From NCBI RefSeq assembly GCF_004355225.1, contig NZ_CP037933.1, forward strand, positions 4,030,001-4,094,000: a stretch of 64,000 bases of DNA, read 5' to 3'. Position 1 is the first letter of the stretch, and the number at the start of each line of letters is the position of its first letter. Both the position numbers and the translations under genes were made by a program. Below, one piece after another: positions 8,337 to 17,708 of the stretch. This DNA comes from Flavobacterium nackdongense (lineage in GTDB: Bacteria > Bacteroidota > Bacteroidia > Flavobacteriales > Flavobacteriaceae). A model generated the notes under the pieces. The model was not told where the DNA came from, did not search any database, and saw only the letters and a program-made list of their open reading frames with translations.

Positions 8337-8783
8337 ATGATAACTATTTCAACTATTAGAAAAGCCTTCGCTCTACATCAATTTAACACCCTGACATTAG
8401 TCAATAATGGTGTGATTTTGAATAGCGGAAAAAAAAGCGAGAAAGAAATTTTATATTCTGAATTGGATAAGATTTATATTAAAAGAAATAATTTGAACCC
8501 CATTATTGAACTAATGCTGATCAGCTTGCCCTTTTTGCTAATCTATATTGTCCTACAGTACGCTCCATTCGAAATGCTCATTATCGCATCCTTCTTTTCC
8601 ATTTTTCCTGTTTTCATAGCGGTGCACAATTACAAATGGTATGTGCTAAAACTGCGACTCAAAGATGGAACTACGCATTGCAAAAGAGTGTCCCTTCATT
8701 TGAAGTCAGAAAGTGTTAGTATAATGGATAAAGTATATTGTGAACATTTGCATTACCAAGCCAACAGACTGATGTCGGCTTAA
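8337..8783 (+). CDS. Small membrane protein, paralogue of the protein at 13029
   Basis: A 148-residue protein without a signal peptide. Residues about 1-55 are polar and contain EILYSELDKIYIKRNN. Two closely spaced hydrophobic helices follow (about 58-75 and 80-97), and then a polar C-terminal half with LKLRLKDGTTHCKRVSLHLK. The layout, a soluble beta-rich segment around a two-helix hairpin, resembles small PH-like membrane proteins, but I do not recognise a named family. The protein at 13029 shares the SDLDKIYIK motif, helix spacing and the KL-KDG/QLKNG-type strand, so the two are paralogues. Each lies just upstream of a giant secreted glycosidase with a T9SS-type C-terminus (gap here 111 bp). 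This repeated pairing suggests a role linked to expression, export or quality control of those enzymes; function unknown. Confidence 0.6.
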   Translation: MITISTIRKAFALHQFNTLTLVNNGVILNSGKKSEKEILYSELDKIYIKRNNLNPIIELMLISLPFLLIYIVLQYAPFEMLIIASFFSIFPVFIAVHNYKWYVLKLRLKDGTTHCKRVSLHLKSESVSIMDKVYCEHLHYQANRLMSA

Positions 8784-8894
8784 AAAGGAGAAGAGTGAGA
8801 GCTAATCCAAGTAGGTTTGTTTGTTAGTTTCAATAGCATTTTTAGAATCGTAATCAAATTGCACCAAGGTCTTAGAAAACCAAAGAAATTCAAT

Positions 8895-11800
8895 ATGAAA
8901 TCAAAATCAATCATTCTGCTGGTAGTCTTGCACCATCTTTCCATTTTGTCATTGCAAGCCCAAATCACGCCCAATGCCATGGTAGCCAAAATGGGAAGAG
9001 GAATCAACCTTGGGAATGTGCTCAGTGCGCCTATCGAAGGTAATTGGGCGCCACCGGTGCAAGAATCTTATTTTGACAATATTGCTTTAGTGGGATTTAA
9101 AACCGTTAGGATTCCAATACGTTTTGACAGCTATACCACTCCGTTTTCCAGTGTGACTTACAAAGATGCAAATGGAAATTATATAGGCAATGTATCTGAT
9201 TATACGGTGAGTACTGCTTATTTAAATCGTATAGAACAAGTGGTAGATTGGGCTTTGGCTAAAGGACTTATCCCCATTATTGATGTTCACGGGGATCATT
9301 GGTTTTGGGAGAGTTACCGAGCAACTATTGGAGGTCAACCAAATCCGGATTACAAAACAGGGGCAGATCGCTTAGCTGCAGAAGATCGCTTCAGAGCCAT
9401 CTGGACCGCCATTTCGACCCGTTTTCAAAATAAATCGGAGAATTTATTGTTCGAAATAATGAATGAGGCTTATTTTTCGATGAATGAGGCAGAGGTAGAT
9501 AACACCAACACTTATATTTTGAATATTATCAGGGCGACCAATCCTACTAGAAATGTCATCGTAAACGGAGGCAAGAAAAATTCTTATGAATCTCCTTTGC
9601 AAATGGGAGTTTCTTATCCTAATAACAACAATTATTTGTACAATGATAAGTATCTCATCGCGACTTTTCATTACTATTTGCCTCGAGCCTTTACAGCTTC
9701 GGCCGATGCTACAAATAACGATAACGATTGGGGAACTGTACAGGACAAATTGGATGTTGATGCTCATTTCAACCTAGTAAAAAATTGGTCACAGACTGTT
9801 GGCGTTCCCGTATTTTTAGGAGAATTTGGTGCTGACAATGAAGGCGGTTTTAATTACAGCACGGGGCAATATGGCGCGAATGGTGGACCGGATCCTGCTT
9901 CCAGAGCGGAATTTCATAGGTATTTGGCACAGAAAGCCATTGATTTGGGTTTTTCTTTTGCGGTTTGGGATGCGGGCGATGAATCTGGAAAAACCATTTA
10001 TAAAGTAACCAATAAAGATTGGGTTGTCGATGTACGAAATGCCGTTTTGAATGCCCAATGCAGTAGTTCAGGAATTATAGACAATGCTGATTTGGAGTGT
10101 AATTATGATTTCGTTTGGGGATTAACCACACAAAATGGGGCAGTAGCCAGCCGAAACAATGCCTTGACTGCGGAAAGCTACAACAATAGCAAAACCATAA
10201 AAATTAATGTTGCTACAGCGGGGACAAATCCCGAAAGTGTTATTCTCAATAATAAAACGGCAACCACCGGTTTTACCATAGGTGCTAATTATTCGTTTCG
10301 CTGTTTTGCCAAAGGAAATAACAACCAAACTTTCAATATTCGCATAAAAGCAGTCATCAACGGAGTTGAAGCATACCAAACTTCACCGAATTTGACTTTG
10401 ACCAATGCGTATCAAGAATTTGCTTTTCCGTACACGGTTCAGCCGAACACGACTTCATTGGAGTTTCAGCTTCTTTCTGGTTTGAATGCAGGAGATTATT
10501 ATTTCGATAATTTTTCGGCTACAACTGTTCTAAATGGCAATTATTATTATGATGGTTCAGGTTCGGTAGCCGATACAATCAATTGGTGGTCGAATACCGA
10601 TGGAACAGGAGTAAATCCAAGCAATTTCACTGCCGATGCACAAATTTTTATTCTCCGAAATACCACAGCGGTTACAACTACTGCTTCTTGGACGGTTTCG
10701 GGTGCAGGATCTAAAATAGTGGTTGGCGATTCCTCTCAACCGGGACTTAGTCTAACGGTGGCGAATACTTTTCCAATTACGGGAACTATCGATATTGCTG
10801 CGGCCAGTTCGGGAGTGAATAGTCTTGTTTGGCAGAGTACCATTTTGCCAACTTTTGGAACATTAGATAGTACTTCAGAAGTTCATTTTCAACTCGCTTC
10901 AGGAACTAATTATGCTTTTGTAACTAGCCCTAGTTTTGGGAAATTGTTTATAGATGGTTCAGGTTCTGTTAGTTTTTCGAGTACCACCATTCCAGTTGTC
11001 GTACTAACTTCCTTGACCGTTGCTAGTGGTTCCATATTGAATTTAGCATTTGCAACAGCAAATTATGTTTACCTTACTGCAGGAGCAACAGCTGTTATAA
11101 ATGGTACTGTGAAAAGCCCAAAATTGGCAGGGATTTTTAGTTTTGGTGTGGGTACAGCAGATTTAGCAAAAGGGTCCATTCAATTTTTCGATGCAAATCC
11201 AAATTTAATACTTGGTGCTGCAAGTACTATCGAGTATTCAAGGTCTACAGCATCAGGAACCTCAACGCAAATAATTTCTACTTTACCCACAACTGTTAGC
11301 TATGCAAATCTCACGTTTTCAGAGGTACCGTCGGCAGGCTCCACAACAAAAACAATAAACGGACCTATTGTAGTAACAAATAAATTGACCGTAAGTCAGT
11401 CAACAAATGCAGGAAGTACATTCACCACAGGAGGCTTTTTAACCTTAAAATCCACAGCAACTCAAACTGCTGTTGTCTCTCCAGTTGTGGGAACGATTAC
11501 CGGTAACGTAATTGTCGAACGCTATATTCCATCTGGTTTTAGAGCCTATCGTTTGCTGAGTTCACCAGTTACAACTTCGACTTCAGTGCAAGCGAATTGG
11601 CAAGAAAATAGCCTGAACGCAAACCCAAATCCAGGGTACGGAACGCATATAACCGGCGTCGGAGGAAACACAAATGGTTTCGACGCTACCACTTCTAATG
11701 CCCCATCTTTGTTTACCCATAACAATACAGGAGCTCCCGCTTCTTGGACGGCTATGACAACTACCACTGGTACACTTGCGGCAGGATTGCCCTATTTAAT

Positions 11801-12935
11801 TTATATCAGAGGAAGCCGCCAAGCCACTAATATTTCGACCTTGGGCAATGATGCTACGACCTTGAGAGCAACGGGAGTTTTAAAAACAGGAACTGTGGCA
11901 GTTACTAATTTAAATGCTACCGCGAATGGATTTAGTGCGATTGGAAATCCTTATCAGGCACAAGTGGATATGCAAGCGGTATTATCAACTTCAACTAATT
12001 TGAATACCTCATTCTATTATGTTTTAGAACCAAAAATGGGTTCAAAAGGACAATATGTTACCGTTAATGTGGTGACCAATACCAATACTGGAGGTTCGAC
12101 TGCGAATCGATATTTGCAACCTTGGCAAGGAGCTTTTGTAAAAACAGTAGCTGTACCGACGGCAACTCCTACGCTTTCTTTTACTGAAAATAACAAATAT
12201 GAAGGTACACCACAAACTTCGGTTTTCAAGACGGCCAACACCAGTTCTAGCCTGCGTTTAGCCTTGTATGAAACCGCTAGTTTAGCACAAAATGGCTATC
12301 CTTTAGATGGTTTAATTGTTGATTTTGGTGCAAGCGAAAGTAATGAGGTCAATCAAAATGATGCGGTCAAGTTAACCAACTTCGACGAAAATATGGCGAC
12401 TTCGAATAGCGGTAAATTATTGTCTATCGAAAGAAGAGCAATTCCAATTGAAGCGGATCAAATTCCATTGAGCATTAATAATTACAAAGGAACTAATTAT
12501 ACGCTAAAAATCGATGCTAGTGCATTGACAGGAGCCAATCCGTACCTACAGGACAGTTACACCAACACCACTACCGAAATACCCCAAGAAGGCAACTTGA
12601 ATTATAATTTCACCGTTGATGCCGGTATTCCTGCCTCAGTAGCTTCGGATCGATTTAAGATAGTATATGCTAAAACATTGGGAATTGATCAGCCGAATTT
12701 CGATTCCAATTCAATCGTCGTTTATAAAGACAAAGGCGTATTTTATGTCAATTCAGGTGCTGAAGTACTGGATTCAATTACCATCTTTGATATTCAAGGA
12801 AAAAAAATAGGGCAACACAAAAACATCAATAGCAAATCGTATCGCTTCAATGCAGCGGGAATTTCACCGCAGGTACTGATTTTTAAAATTAGTACAGCGG
12901 AAGGTAAAGTGGTCAGTAAGAAAGTTGTGAATTAA
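8895..12935 (+). CDS. Multidomain secreted GH5 glycoside hydrolase with CBM-like modules and T9SS-type C-terminus
   Basis: 1346 residues from the ATG at 8895, which places a signal peptide (ending SLQAQ) at the N-terminus; the frame is open further upstream from a TTG, but that would add a charged 26-residue extension. Residues about 25-390 form a GH5 (clan GH-A) barrel: GRGINLGNVL at the start, acid/base Glu191 in IMNE, and nucleophile Glu310 in FLGEFG. Family GH5 enzymes cleave beta-1,4 glucans, mannans or xylans; the subfamily cannot be fixed here. A CBM4/9-like domain follows (about 393-550, ending YYFDNFSA), then the YYYDGSGS module shared with the proteins at 4604 and 13614, then a divergent middle and a long shared region up to a short C-terminal domain (VVYKDKGVFYVNSG, ITIFDIQGKKIG, KVVSKKVVN). 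That tail is consistent with a T9SS sorting signal, possibly type C rather than type A. The enzyme is expected at the cell surface or secreted. Confidence 0.85.
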   Translation: MKSKSIILLVVLHHLSILSLQAQITPNAMVAKMGRGINLGNVLSAPIEGNWAPPVQESYFDNIALVGFKTVRIPIRFDSYTTPFSSVTYKDANGNYIGNVSDYTVSTAYLNRIEQVVDWALAKGLIPIIDVHGDHWFWESYRATIGGQPNPDYKTGADRLAAEDRFRAIWTAISTRFQNKSENLLFEIMNEAYFSMNEAEVDNTNTYILNIIRATNPTRNVIVNGGKKNSYESPLQMGVSYPNNNNYLYNDKYLIATFHYYLPRAFTASADATNNDNDWGTVQDKLDVDAHFNLVKNWSQTVGVPVFLGEFGADNEGGFNYSTGQYGANGGPDPASRAEFHRYLAQKAIDLGFSFAVWDAGDESGKTIYKVTNKDWVVDVRNAVLNAQCSSSGIIDNADLECNYDFVWGLTTQNGAVASRNNALTAESYNNSKTIKINVATAGTNPESVILNNKTATTGFTIGANYSFRCFAKGNNNQTFNIRIKAVINGVEAYQTSPNLTLTNAYQEFAFPYTVQPNTTSLEFQLLSGLNAGDYYFDNFSATTVLNGNYYYDGSGSVADTINWWSNTDGTGVNPSNFTADAQIFILRNTTAVTTTASWTVSGAGSKIVVGDSSQPGLSLTVANTFPITGTIDIAAASSGVNSLVWQSTILPTFGTLDSTSEVHFQLASGTNYAFVTSPSFGKLFIDGSGSVSFSSTTIPVVVLTSLTVASGSILNLAFATANYVYLTAGATAVINGTVKSPKLAGIFSFGVGTADLAKGSIQFFDANPNLILGAASTIEYSRSTASGTSTQIISTLPTTVSYANLTFSEVPSAGSTTKTINGPIVVTNKLTVSQSTNAGSTFTTGGFLTLKSTATQTAVVSPVVGTITGNVIVERYIPSGFRAYRLLSSPVTTSTSVQANWQENSLNANPNPGYGTHITGVGGNTNGFDATTSNAPSLFTHNNTGAPASWTAMTTTTGTLAAGLPYLIYIRGSRQATNISTLGNDATTLRATGVLKTGTVAVTNLNATANGFSAIGNPYQAQVDMQAVLSTSTNLNTSFYYVLEPKMGSKGQYVTVNVVTNTNTGGSTANRYLQPWQGAFVKTVAVPTATPTLSFTENNKYEGTPQTSVFKTANTSSSLRLALYETASLAQNGYPLDGLIVDFGASESNEVNQNDAVKLTNFDENMATSNSGKLLSIERRAIPIEADQIPLSINNYKGTNYTLKIDASALTGANPYLQDSYTNTTTEIPQEGNLNYNFTVDAGIPASVASDRFKIVYAKTLGIDQPNFDSNSIVVYKDKGVFYVNSGAEVLDSITIFDIQGKKIGQHKNINSKSYRFNAAGISPQVLIFKISTAEGKVVSKKVVN

Positions 12936-13028
12936 ATAATGATACAGTAAATAATTAAACCAAATTATAGATCTCTATTAACATAAGAACAGTTAAACAA
13001 TTTGATTTAAGCTTTAAAATACGATAGG

Positions 13029-13514
13029 ATGAAAATTATTTCCACTAATTCCAATGAAATCCAATTCGACAAGCAACTTATGACCGAGAATGGCTTAGTT
13101 GTACAATACAAGAAAAATGAGTGGAATGAAATTCCGTTTTCGGATCTTGATAAAATTTATATCAAAGTATACCAATCAAAACTTAAAAACATTTCGATCT
13201 TATTTCCAGTGCTACTTGCTTTCCTTTTTATTGAGTATGCTCAACTAGACATAACCATGTTTATGGCCTTGTTTCCCGTTTTTCCATTTTTTCTAAAAAT
13301 AAATTATTTTAGAAGATTTGCGGTACTAGTTCAGTTAAAAAATGGAAGGCAATACAGGAAAAATTTTCCTGTAAAAAAGAAGTATAAACATATAGAATTC
13401 ATAAACGCGGTTAAAACGGGAGTTCAGAAAAATGCAGGTTCAAATGAAAAGTATCAGCTTAGTATTTTGCCTTCAGAAGTCAGTAGCTTAAAAAAATTAA
13501 ATAGAGCAAATTGA
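13029..13514 (+). CDS. Small membrane protein, paralogue of the protein at 8337
   Basis: 161 residues, starting 93 bp after the GH5 gene and ending 99 bp before the next giant secreted protein. It lacks a signal peptide. An N-terminal polar region with IPFSDLDKIYIK leads into two hydrophobic helices (about 58-72 and 77-92), followed by a basic region (LVQLKNGRQYRKNFPVKKK) and a polar tail. It shares motif order and spacing with the 148-residue protein at 8337 and is longer at the C-terminus. Family not recognised. The consistent position directly upstream of a T9SS-type glycosidase is the best clue to its job. Translation start chosen at ATG 13029, with a GATAGG-like purine stretch just upstream. 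Confidence 0.6.
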   Translation: MKIISTNSNEIQFDKQLMTENGLVVQYKKNEWNEIPFSDLDKIYIKVYQSKLKNISILFPVLLAFLFIEYAQLDITMFMALFPVFPFFLKINYFRRFAVLVQLKNGRQYRKNFPVKKKYKHIEFINAVKTGVQKNAGSNEKYQLSILPSEVSSLKKLNRAN

Positions 13515-13613
13515 TTCACCGGACTTATTATTAAGGCTTCTTAGATGAATATGAAAGCCGATAAAGTAAAAATTAAATTAACATTAGTAATAGTAACAAA
13601 ATAATAATTTATT

Positions 13614-16600
13614 ATGAGAACAAAAAATTACCTTAAAGTAATTTTATTTTTATCTTTCCTTTCCTTTTACTCCAACGCTCAGGTAGTCAACACGACTTTA
13701 GACCCAACAGTGAGAGATAAAGCAAATTTAGACATAGGATTTAATCGTAGATCTGATAGTGGAATTTGGTGGACAGATGCTTCTTTTAAAAATCTAGTTG
13801 CTGAGATGAACCCCGATGTGGTGCGCTATCCCGCTGGAACCCAAGCCAATTATTGGGATTGGCGTACAGGAAAGTTTATCGACAATACCGATAAAACTTG
13901 GGGTGCAAATACCGAGGTGCTTAAAATTCCACAATTTGTGAGTGTGCTTCCCAATCGAACCAAAATCATTTATGTGGTTAATATGGCTAGGCCTACGCCA
14001 ATAACTGGAGTCGATGTCAATGCTAGTGAAGCTACACTCAAAAGTACCTCAACTTTAGACCTGAAAATAACGGATATGCTCGCCGCTTTAGCCGAATTTG
14101 GAGCGCAAGGTAAATTGCCTTTTGCTATTGAATTGGGTAATGAGTTTTACTTTGGTAATACAGAAAGTGGCATTTATGAAATTACACAAGTTGGAAGCAT
14201 TTACTATGGTGGTTGGGATGCTGCAAATAGTAAACCTTTTCAAGCGAATAGTAAAAAGGACGCCACTGTATTTATAGCAAATCTTTATTTAGAGCAATGC
14301 AATAGAGTGGTAGCTGCGATAAAAGCCCAATATCCTAATATGAAGTTTGCATTATGCACCACTAAATTGGAGGCTAATGCGCAAGCAAGAGAAGTCTGGA
14401 ATAATACCATTTTTGATGGGCTCAACACCAACCCCAATTATACGGCATTAAAAAATAGTATTTATGCAGTTACACAGCATCATTATCTTAATGATACTTA
14501 CGGAGATCAAACTATAATCAACACTAATGCTACTGCAAAAGTAGCTATTGCCGAAGGTATACAATATCCAATAGACTCGCAAGCAGACTATAATTTGGTT
14601 CCTTCCAATTATAAAATTTGGTTCACAGAATATGGAGTGACAAAAACCAATGCCGATCTCACTTGGGCTTCTGGAGTTCGATACGCTGCTTTAGTGCAAA
14701 GTTGGATTACTCGAGGAGATAAAGTGGGTCAACTCGATTATCATTATATTTCCGACAGCAATGTAGTACAACCCAGCAATCCTATGAAACTAGCACCTAT
14801 TGGCATTGCCGCAAAATTAGTTGCCAAAGCTTCGGCCGATATGACTGAAATGCAAGAAATAAATTTCGGAACCAATCCCATTTCTGTCAATGGCGTGAAA
14901 TCATTGTACGGATATAAATTCAAAAACAACAAAAAGGAAACGCTCTTACTAATCAATACAAGTGACACTAATTTCACTCAGGTTCAATTCAGTAATTTAT
15001 TTACTTCTTCGTCCCAACCCAAAATGACTCAATATTATTCGGACGCTCCTTATGTTACTGGAGTTGTTGAGGGTAACTCAAATATAGTTTCTACTACTGG
15101 AAATGTAAATAACTTTATCGATATAAGAAATTTTTCGGTTACAGTAGTTGAGGTCGACATACAAACTTTTTATTACGATGGTTCAGGTCCATTGACCACA
15201 CTAACTAACTGGGGATCTAATGCAGATGGAACGGGAACGAATCCTTCAAATTTTACTGCGAACGGACAGACATTCATCATTAGAAATACCACAGCGGTGA
15301 CAACTACCGCGCCTTGGACGGTTTCAGGAACCAATTCTAAAATAGTGGTTGGCGATTCCTCTCAACCGGGACTTAGTCTAACGGTGGCGAATACTTTTCC
15401 AATAACAGGAACTATCGATGTTACTGCGGCTAGTTCAGCGGTGAATAGTCTTGTTTTGCAAACTACCACTTTGCCCACTTTTGGAACATTAGATAGTACA
15501 TCAGAAGTTCATTTTCAGGCGGCAAGTTCTACTTATGTTATAAATGCTACTTTTGGAAAAATATTTTTCGAAAATAATTCGTCATTTACTGTTACAACCC
15601 CTTTCGTGGTACAAACTTCCTTAAATGTTTCTTCTGGTTCTACTTTAAATATAAATAATACATCCTACTGTTATTTGAATTCAGGGGCAACAGCTGCAAT
15701 TGCCGGCACGTTCAGAACCGCCCGGGCTTCTGGTTTTGTAGCTTTTGGAATTGCTAGTCCGAATACTACTAATCCACCGGTTCAATTTCAAGGAGCTGAA
15801 ATTGCAGGAACAAGTCTAATTTTGGCGGGAAGTACTATCGAATATTTTAGAAGTGGTAATTTATCTGCACAAACGATATCACCAAGAACGGATTATGCTA
15901 ATTTGAGTATTAATGATGGCAGCGGTGGATTCAATATTAAAACAATTTCTGCTCCTGTTACCGTTTCTGGTAAATTAACTTTAAATTTAATTAATGCGGG
16001 AAGTTCGCTGGTAACAAACGGTTTTTTAACTTTAAAATCCACAGCAACTCAAACCGCTGTTGTTGCCCCAGTTGTGGGAACGATAAACGGAAATGTAATT
16101 GTAGAACGCTATATTCCTGCAGGTTTCAGAGCTTATCGTTTATTGAGTTCACCAGTTACGACTTCGACTTCAATTCAAGCGAATTGGCAAGAAAATAGCC
16201 TGAACGCAAACCCAAATCCAGGGTACGGAACGCATATAACTGGAGGCGGAGGAAATGTAAATGGTTTTGACGCTACCACTTCCAATGCCCCATCTTTGTT
16301 TACCCATAACAATACGGGAGCTCCCGCGTCGTGGTCGGCTATGACAACTACCGCTGGTACACTTGCAGCAGGATTGCCATATTTAATTTATATCAGAGGA
16401 AGCCGTCAAGCCACTAATATTATGACCTTGGGCAATGATGCTACGACTTTAAGAGCAACGGGAGCTTTAAAAATTGGAACAGTTGCAGTTCCCAATTTAA
16501 ATGCTACGGCGAATGGATTTAGTGCGATTGGAAATCCTTATCAGGCACAAGTAGATATGCAAGCGGTATTATCAACTTCAACCAATTTGAATACCTCATT

Positions 16601-17522
16601 TTATTATGTTTTAGAGCCCAAAATGGGTACAAAAGGACAATATGTTACCGTTAATGTGGCAACTAATACCAATACTGGCGGTTCGACTGCGAATCGATAT
16701 TTGCAACCTTGGCAAGGAGCTTTTGTAAAAACAGTAGCTGTACCGACGGCAACACCTACGCTTTCTTTTGCTGAAAATAACAAATATGATGGTACACCAC
16801 AAACCTCGGTTTTCAAGACGGCCAATACCGTTTCTAGCCTTCGTTTAGCATTGTATGAAACCGCCACTTTAGCACAAAATGGCTATCCTTTAGATGGTTT
16901 GATTGTTGATTTTGGTGCAAACGAAAGCAATGGGGTCAATCAAAATGATGCAGTCAAGTTAACCAACTTCGATGAAAATATGGCGACTTCGAATAGCGGT
17001 AAATTATTGTCTATCGAAAGAAGAGCAATTCCAATTGAAGCGGATCAAATTCCATTGAGCATTAATAATTACAAAGGAACTTATTATACGCTAAAAATCG
17101 ATGCTAGTGCATTGACAGGAGCCAATCCGTACCTACAGGACAGTTACACCAACACCACTACCGAAATACCCCAAGAAGGCAACTTGAATTATAATTTCAC
17201 CGTTGATGCCGGTGTTCCTGCCTCGGTGGCTTCGGATCGATTTAAGATAGTGTATGCTAAAACATTGGGAATCGATCAGACGAATTTCGATTCCAATTCG
17301 ATTGTGGTTTATAAAGACAAAGGCGTATTTTATGTCAACTCAGGTGCTGAAGTACTGGATTTAATTACCATCTTTGATATTCAAGGAAGAAAAATAGGGC
17401 AACACAAAAACATCAAAAGCAAATCGTATAGCTTCAATGCGGTAGGAATTTCACCGCAGGTACTGATTTTTAAAATTAGTACAGCGGAAGGTAAAGTAGT
17501 AAGTAAGAAAGTTGTGAATTAG
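13614..17522 (+). CDS. Multidomain secreted clan GH-A-like glycosidase with T9SS-type C-terminus
   Basis: 1302 residues with a signal peptide (about 1-22, ending YSNAQ). Residues about 25-515 look like a (beta/alpha)8 glycosidase followed by a small beta-sandwich: VVRYPAGTQANYWDWRTG near residue 70, candidate acid/base Glu177 in ELGNEFYF, a QHHYL motif, and candidate nucleophile Glu339 in WFTEYG. The Asn-Glu acid/base and the strand-end Glu fit clan GH-A families such as GH39, GH51 or GH79, but I cannot assign one. From about residue 517 it carries the YYYDGSGP module, a variable middle, and a C-terminal ~500 residues almost identical to those of the GH5 protein upstream, including the VVYKDKGVFYVNSG and KVVSKKVVN sorting tail. 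The DNA of these parts is also nearly identical, which indicates recent duplication or gene conversion. Substrate unknown; the context suggests a cell-wall or algal polysaccharide. Confidence 0.65.
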   Translation: MRTKNYLKVILFLSFLSFYSNAQVVNTTLDPTVRDKANLDIGFNRRSDSGIWWTDASFKNLVAEMNPDVVRYPAGTQANYWDWRTGKFIDNTDKTWGANTEVLKIPQFVSVLPNRTKIIYVVNMARPTPITGVDVNASEATLKSTSTLDLKITDMLAALAEFGAQGKLPFAIELGNEFYFGNTESGIYEITQVGSIYYGGWDAANSKPFQANSKKDATVFIANLYLEQCNRVVAAIKAQYPNMKFALCTTKLEANAQAREVWNNTIFDGLNTNPNYTALKNSIYAVTQHHYLNDTYGDQTIINTNATAKVAIAEGIQYPIDSQADYNLVPSNYKIWFTEYGVTKTNADLTWASGVRYAALVQSWITRGDKVGQLDYHYISDSNVVQPSNPMKLAPIGIAAKLVAKASADMTEMQEINFGTNPISVNGVKSLYGYKFKNNKKETLLLINTSDTNFTQVQFSNLFTSSSQPKMTQYYSDAPYVTGVVEGNSNIVSTTGNVNNFIDIRNFSVTVVEVDIQTFYYDGSGPLTTLTNWGSNADGTGTNPSNFTANGQTFIIRNTTAVTTTAPWTVSGTNSKIVVGDSSQPGLSLTVANTFPITGTIDVTAASSAVNSLVLQTTTLPTFGTLDSTSEVHFQAASSTYVINATFGKIFFENNSSFTVTTPFVVQTSLNVSSGSTLNINNTSYCYLNSGATAAIAGTFRTARASGFVAFGIASPNTTNPPVQFQGAEIAGTSLILAGSTIEYFRSGNLSAQTISPRTDYANLSINDGSGGFNIKTISAPVTVSGKLTLNLINAGSSLVTNGFLTLKSTATQTAVVAPVVGTINGNVIVERYIPAGFRAYRLLSSPVTTSTSIQANWQENSLNANPNPGYGTHITGGGGNVNGFDATTSNAPSLFTHNNTGAPASWSAMTTTAGTLAAGLPYLIYIRGSRQATNIMTLGNDATTLRATGALKIGTVAVPNLNATANGFSAIGNPYQAQVDMQAVLSTSTNLNTSFYYVLEPKMGTKGQYVTVNVATNTNTGGSTANRYLQPWQGAFVKTVAVPTATPTLSFAENNKYDGTPQTSVFKTANTVSSLRLALYETATLAQNGYPLDGLIVDFGANESNGVNQNDAVKLTNFDENMATSNSGKLLSIERRAIPIEADQIPLSINNYKGTYYTLKIDASALTGANPYLQDSYTNTTTEIPQEGNLNYNFTVDAGVPASVASDRFKIVYAKTLGIDQTNFDSNSIVVYKDKGVFYVNSGAEVLDLITIFDIQGRKIGQHKNIKSKSYSFNAVGISPQVLIFKISTAEGKVVSKKVVN

Positions 17523-17654
17523 GCTTTGAATTGACAATAAATTGAAATTTACCAATTGAACTAATTTTTTTCTTTACCGTTTGCAACAGATATCATTTAT
17601 GAAATAATTTGGTTTTAGGCATTATTTTATTACTAATTTGACCACAATAAATTC

Positions 17655-17662
17655 TATATTTG
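17655..17662 (+). promoter_or_regulatory. Candidate -7 element upstream of the first hybrid regulator
   Basis: TATATTTG matches TAnnTTTG. A TTG lies at 17638-17640, 14 bases upstream, somewhat closer than the usual -33 spacing. It is 46 bp before the proposed start codon. Confidence 0.35.
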
Positions 17663-17708
17663 ATACAACTTAGAAAAATGAACAAAAAATAATTTCAAAA
17701 GTACCGTT

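Noticed and set aside
8817..8894. Upstream extension of the GH5 protein from a TTG
   Set aside because: It would place a 26-residue basic stretch before a perfectly good signal peptide starting at 8895.
9444..9777. Frames on both strands inside the GH5 domain
   Set aside because: The sense frame carries the GH5 catalytic motifs; the others are shadows.
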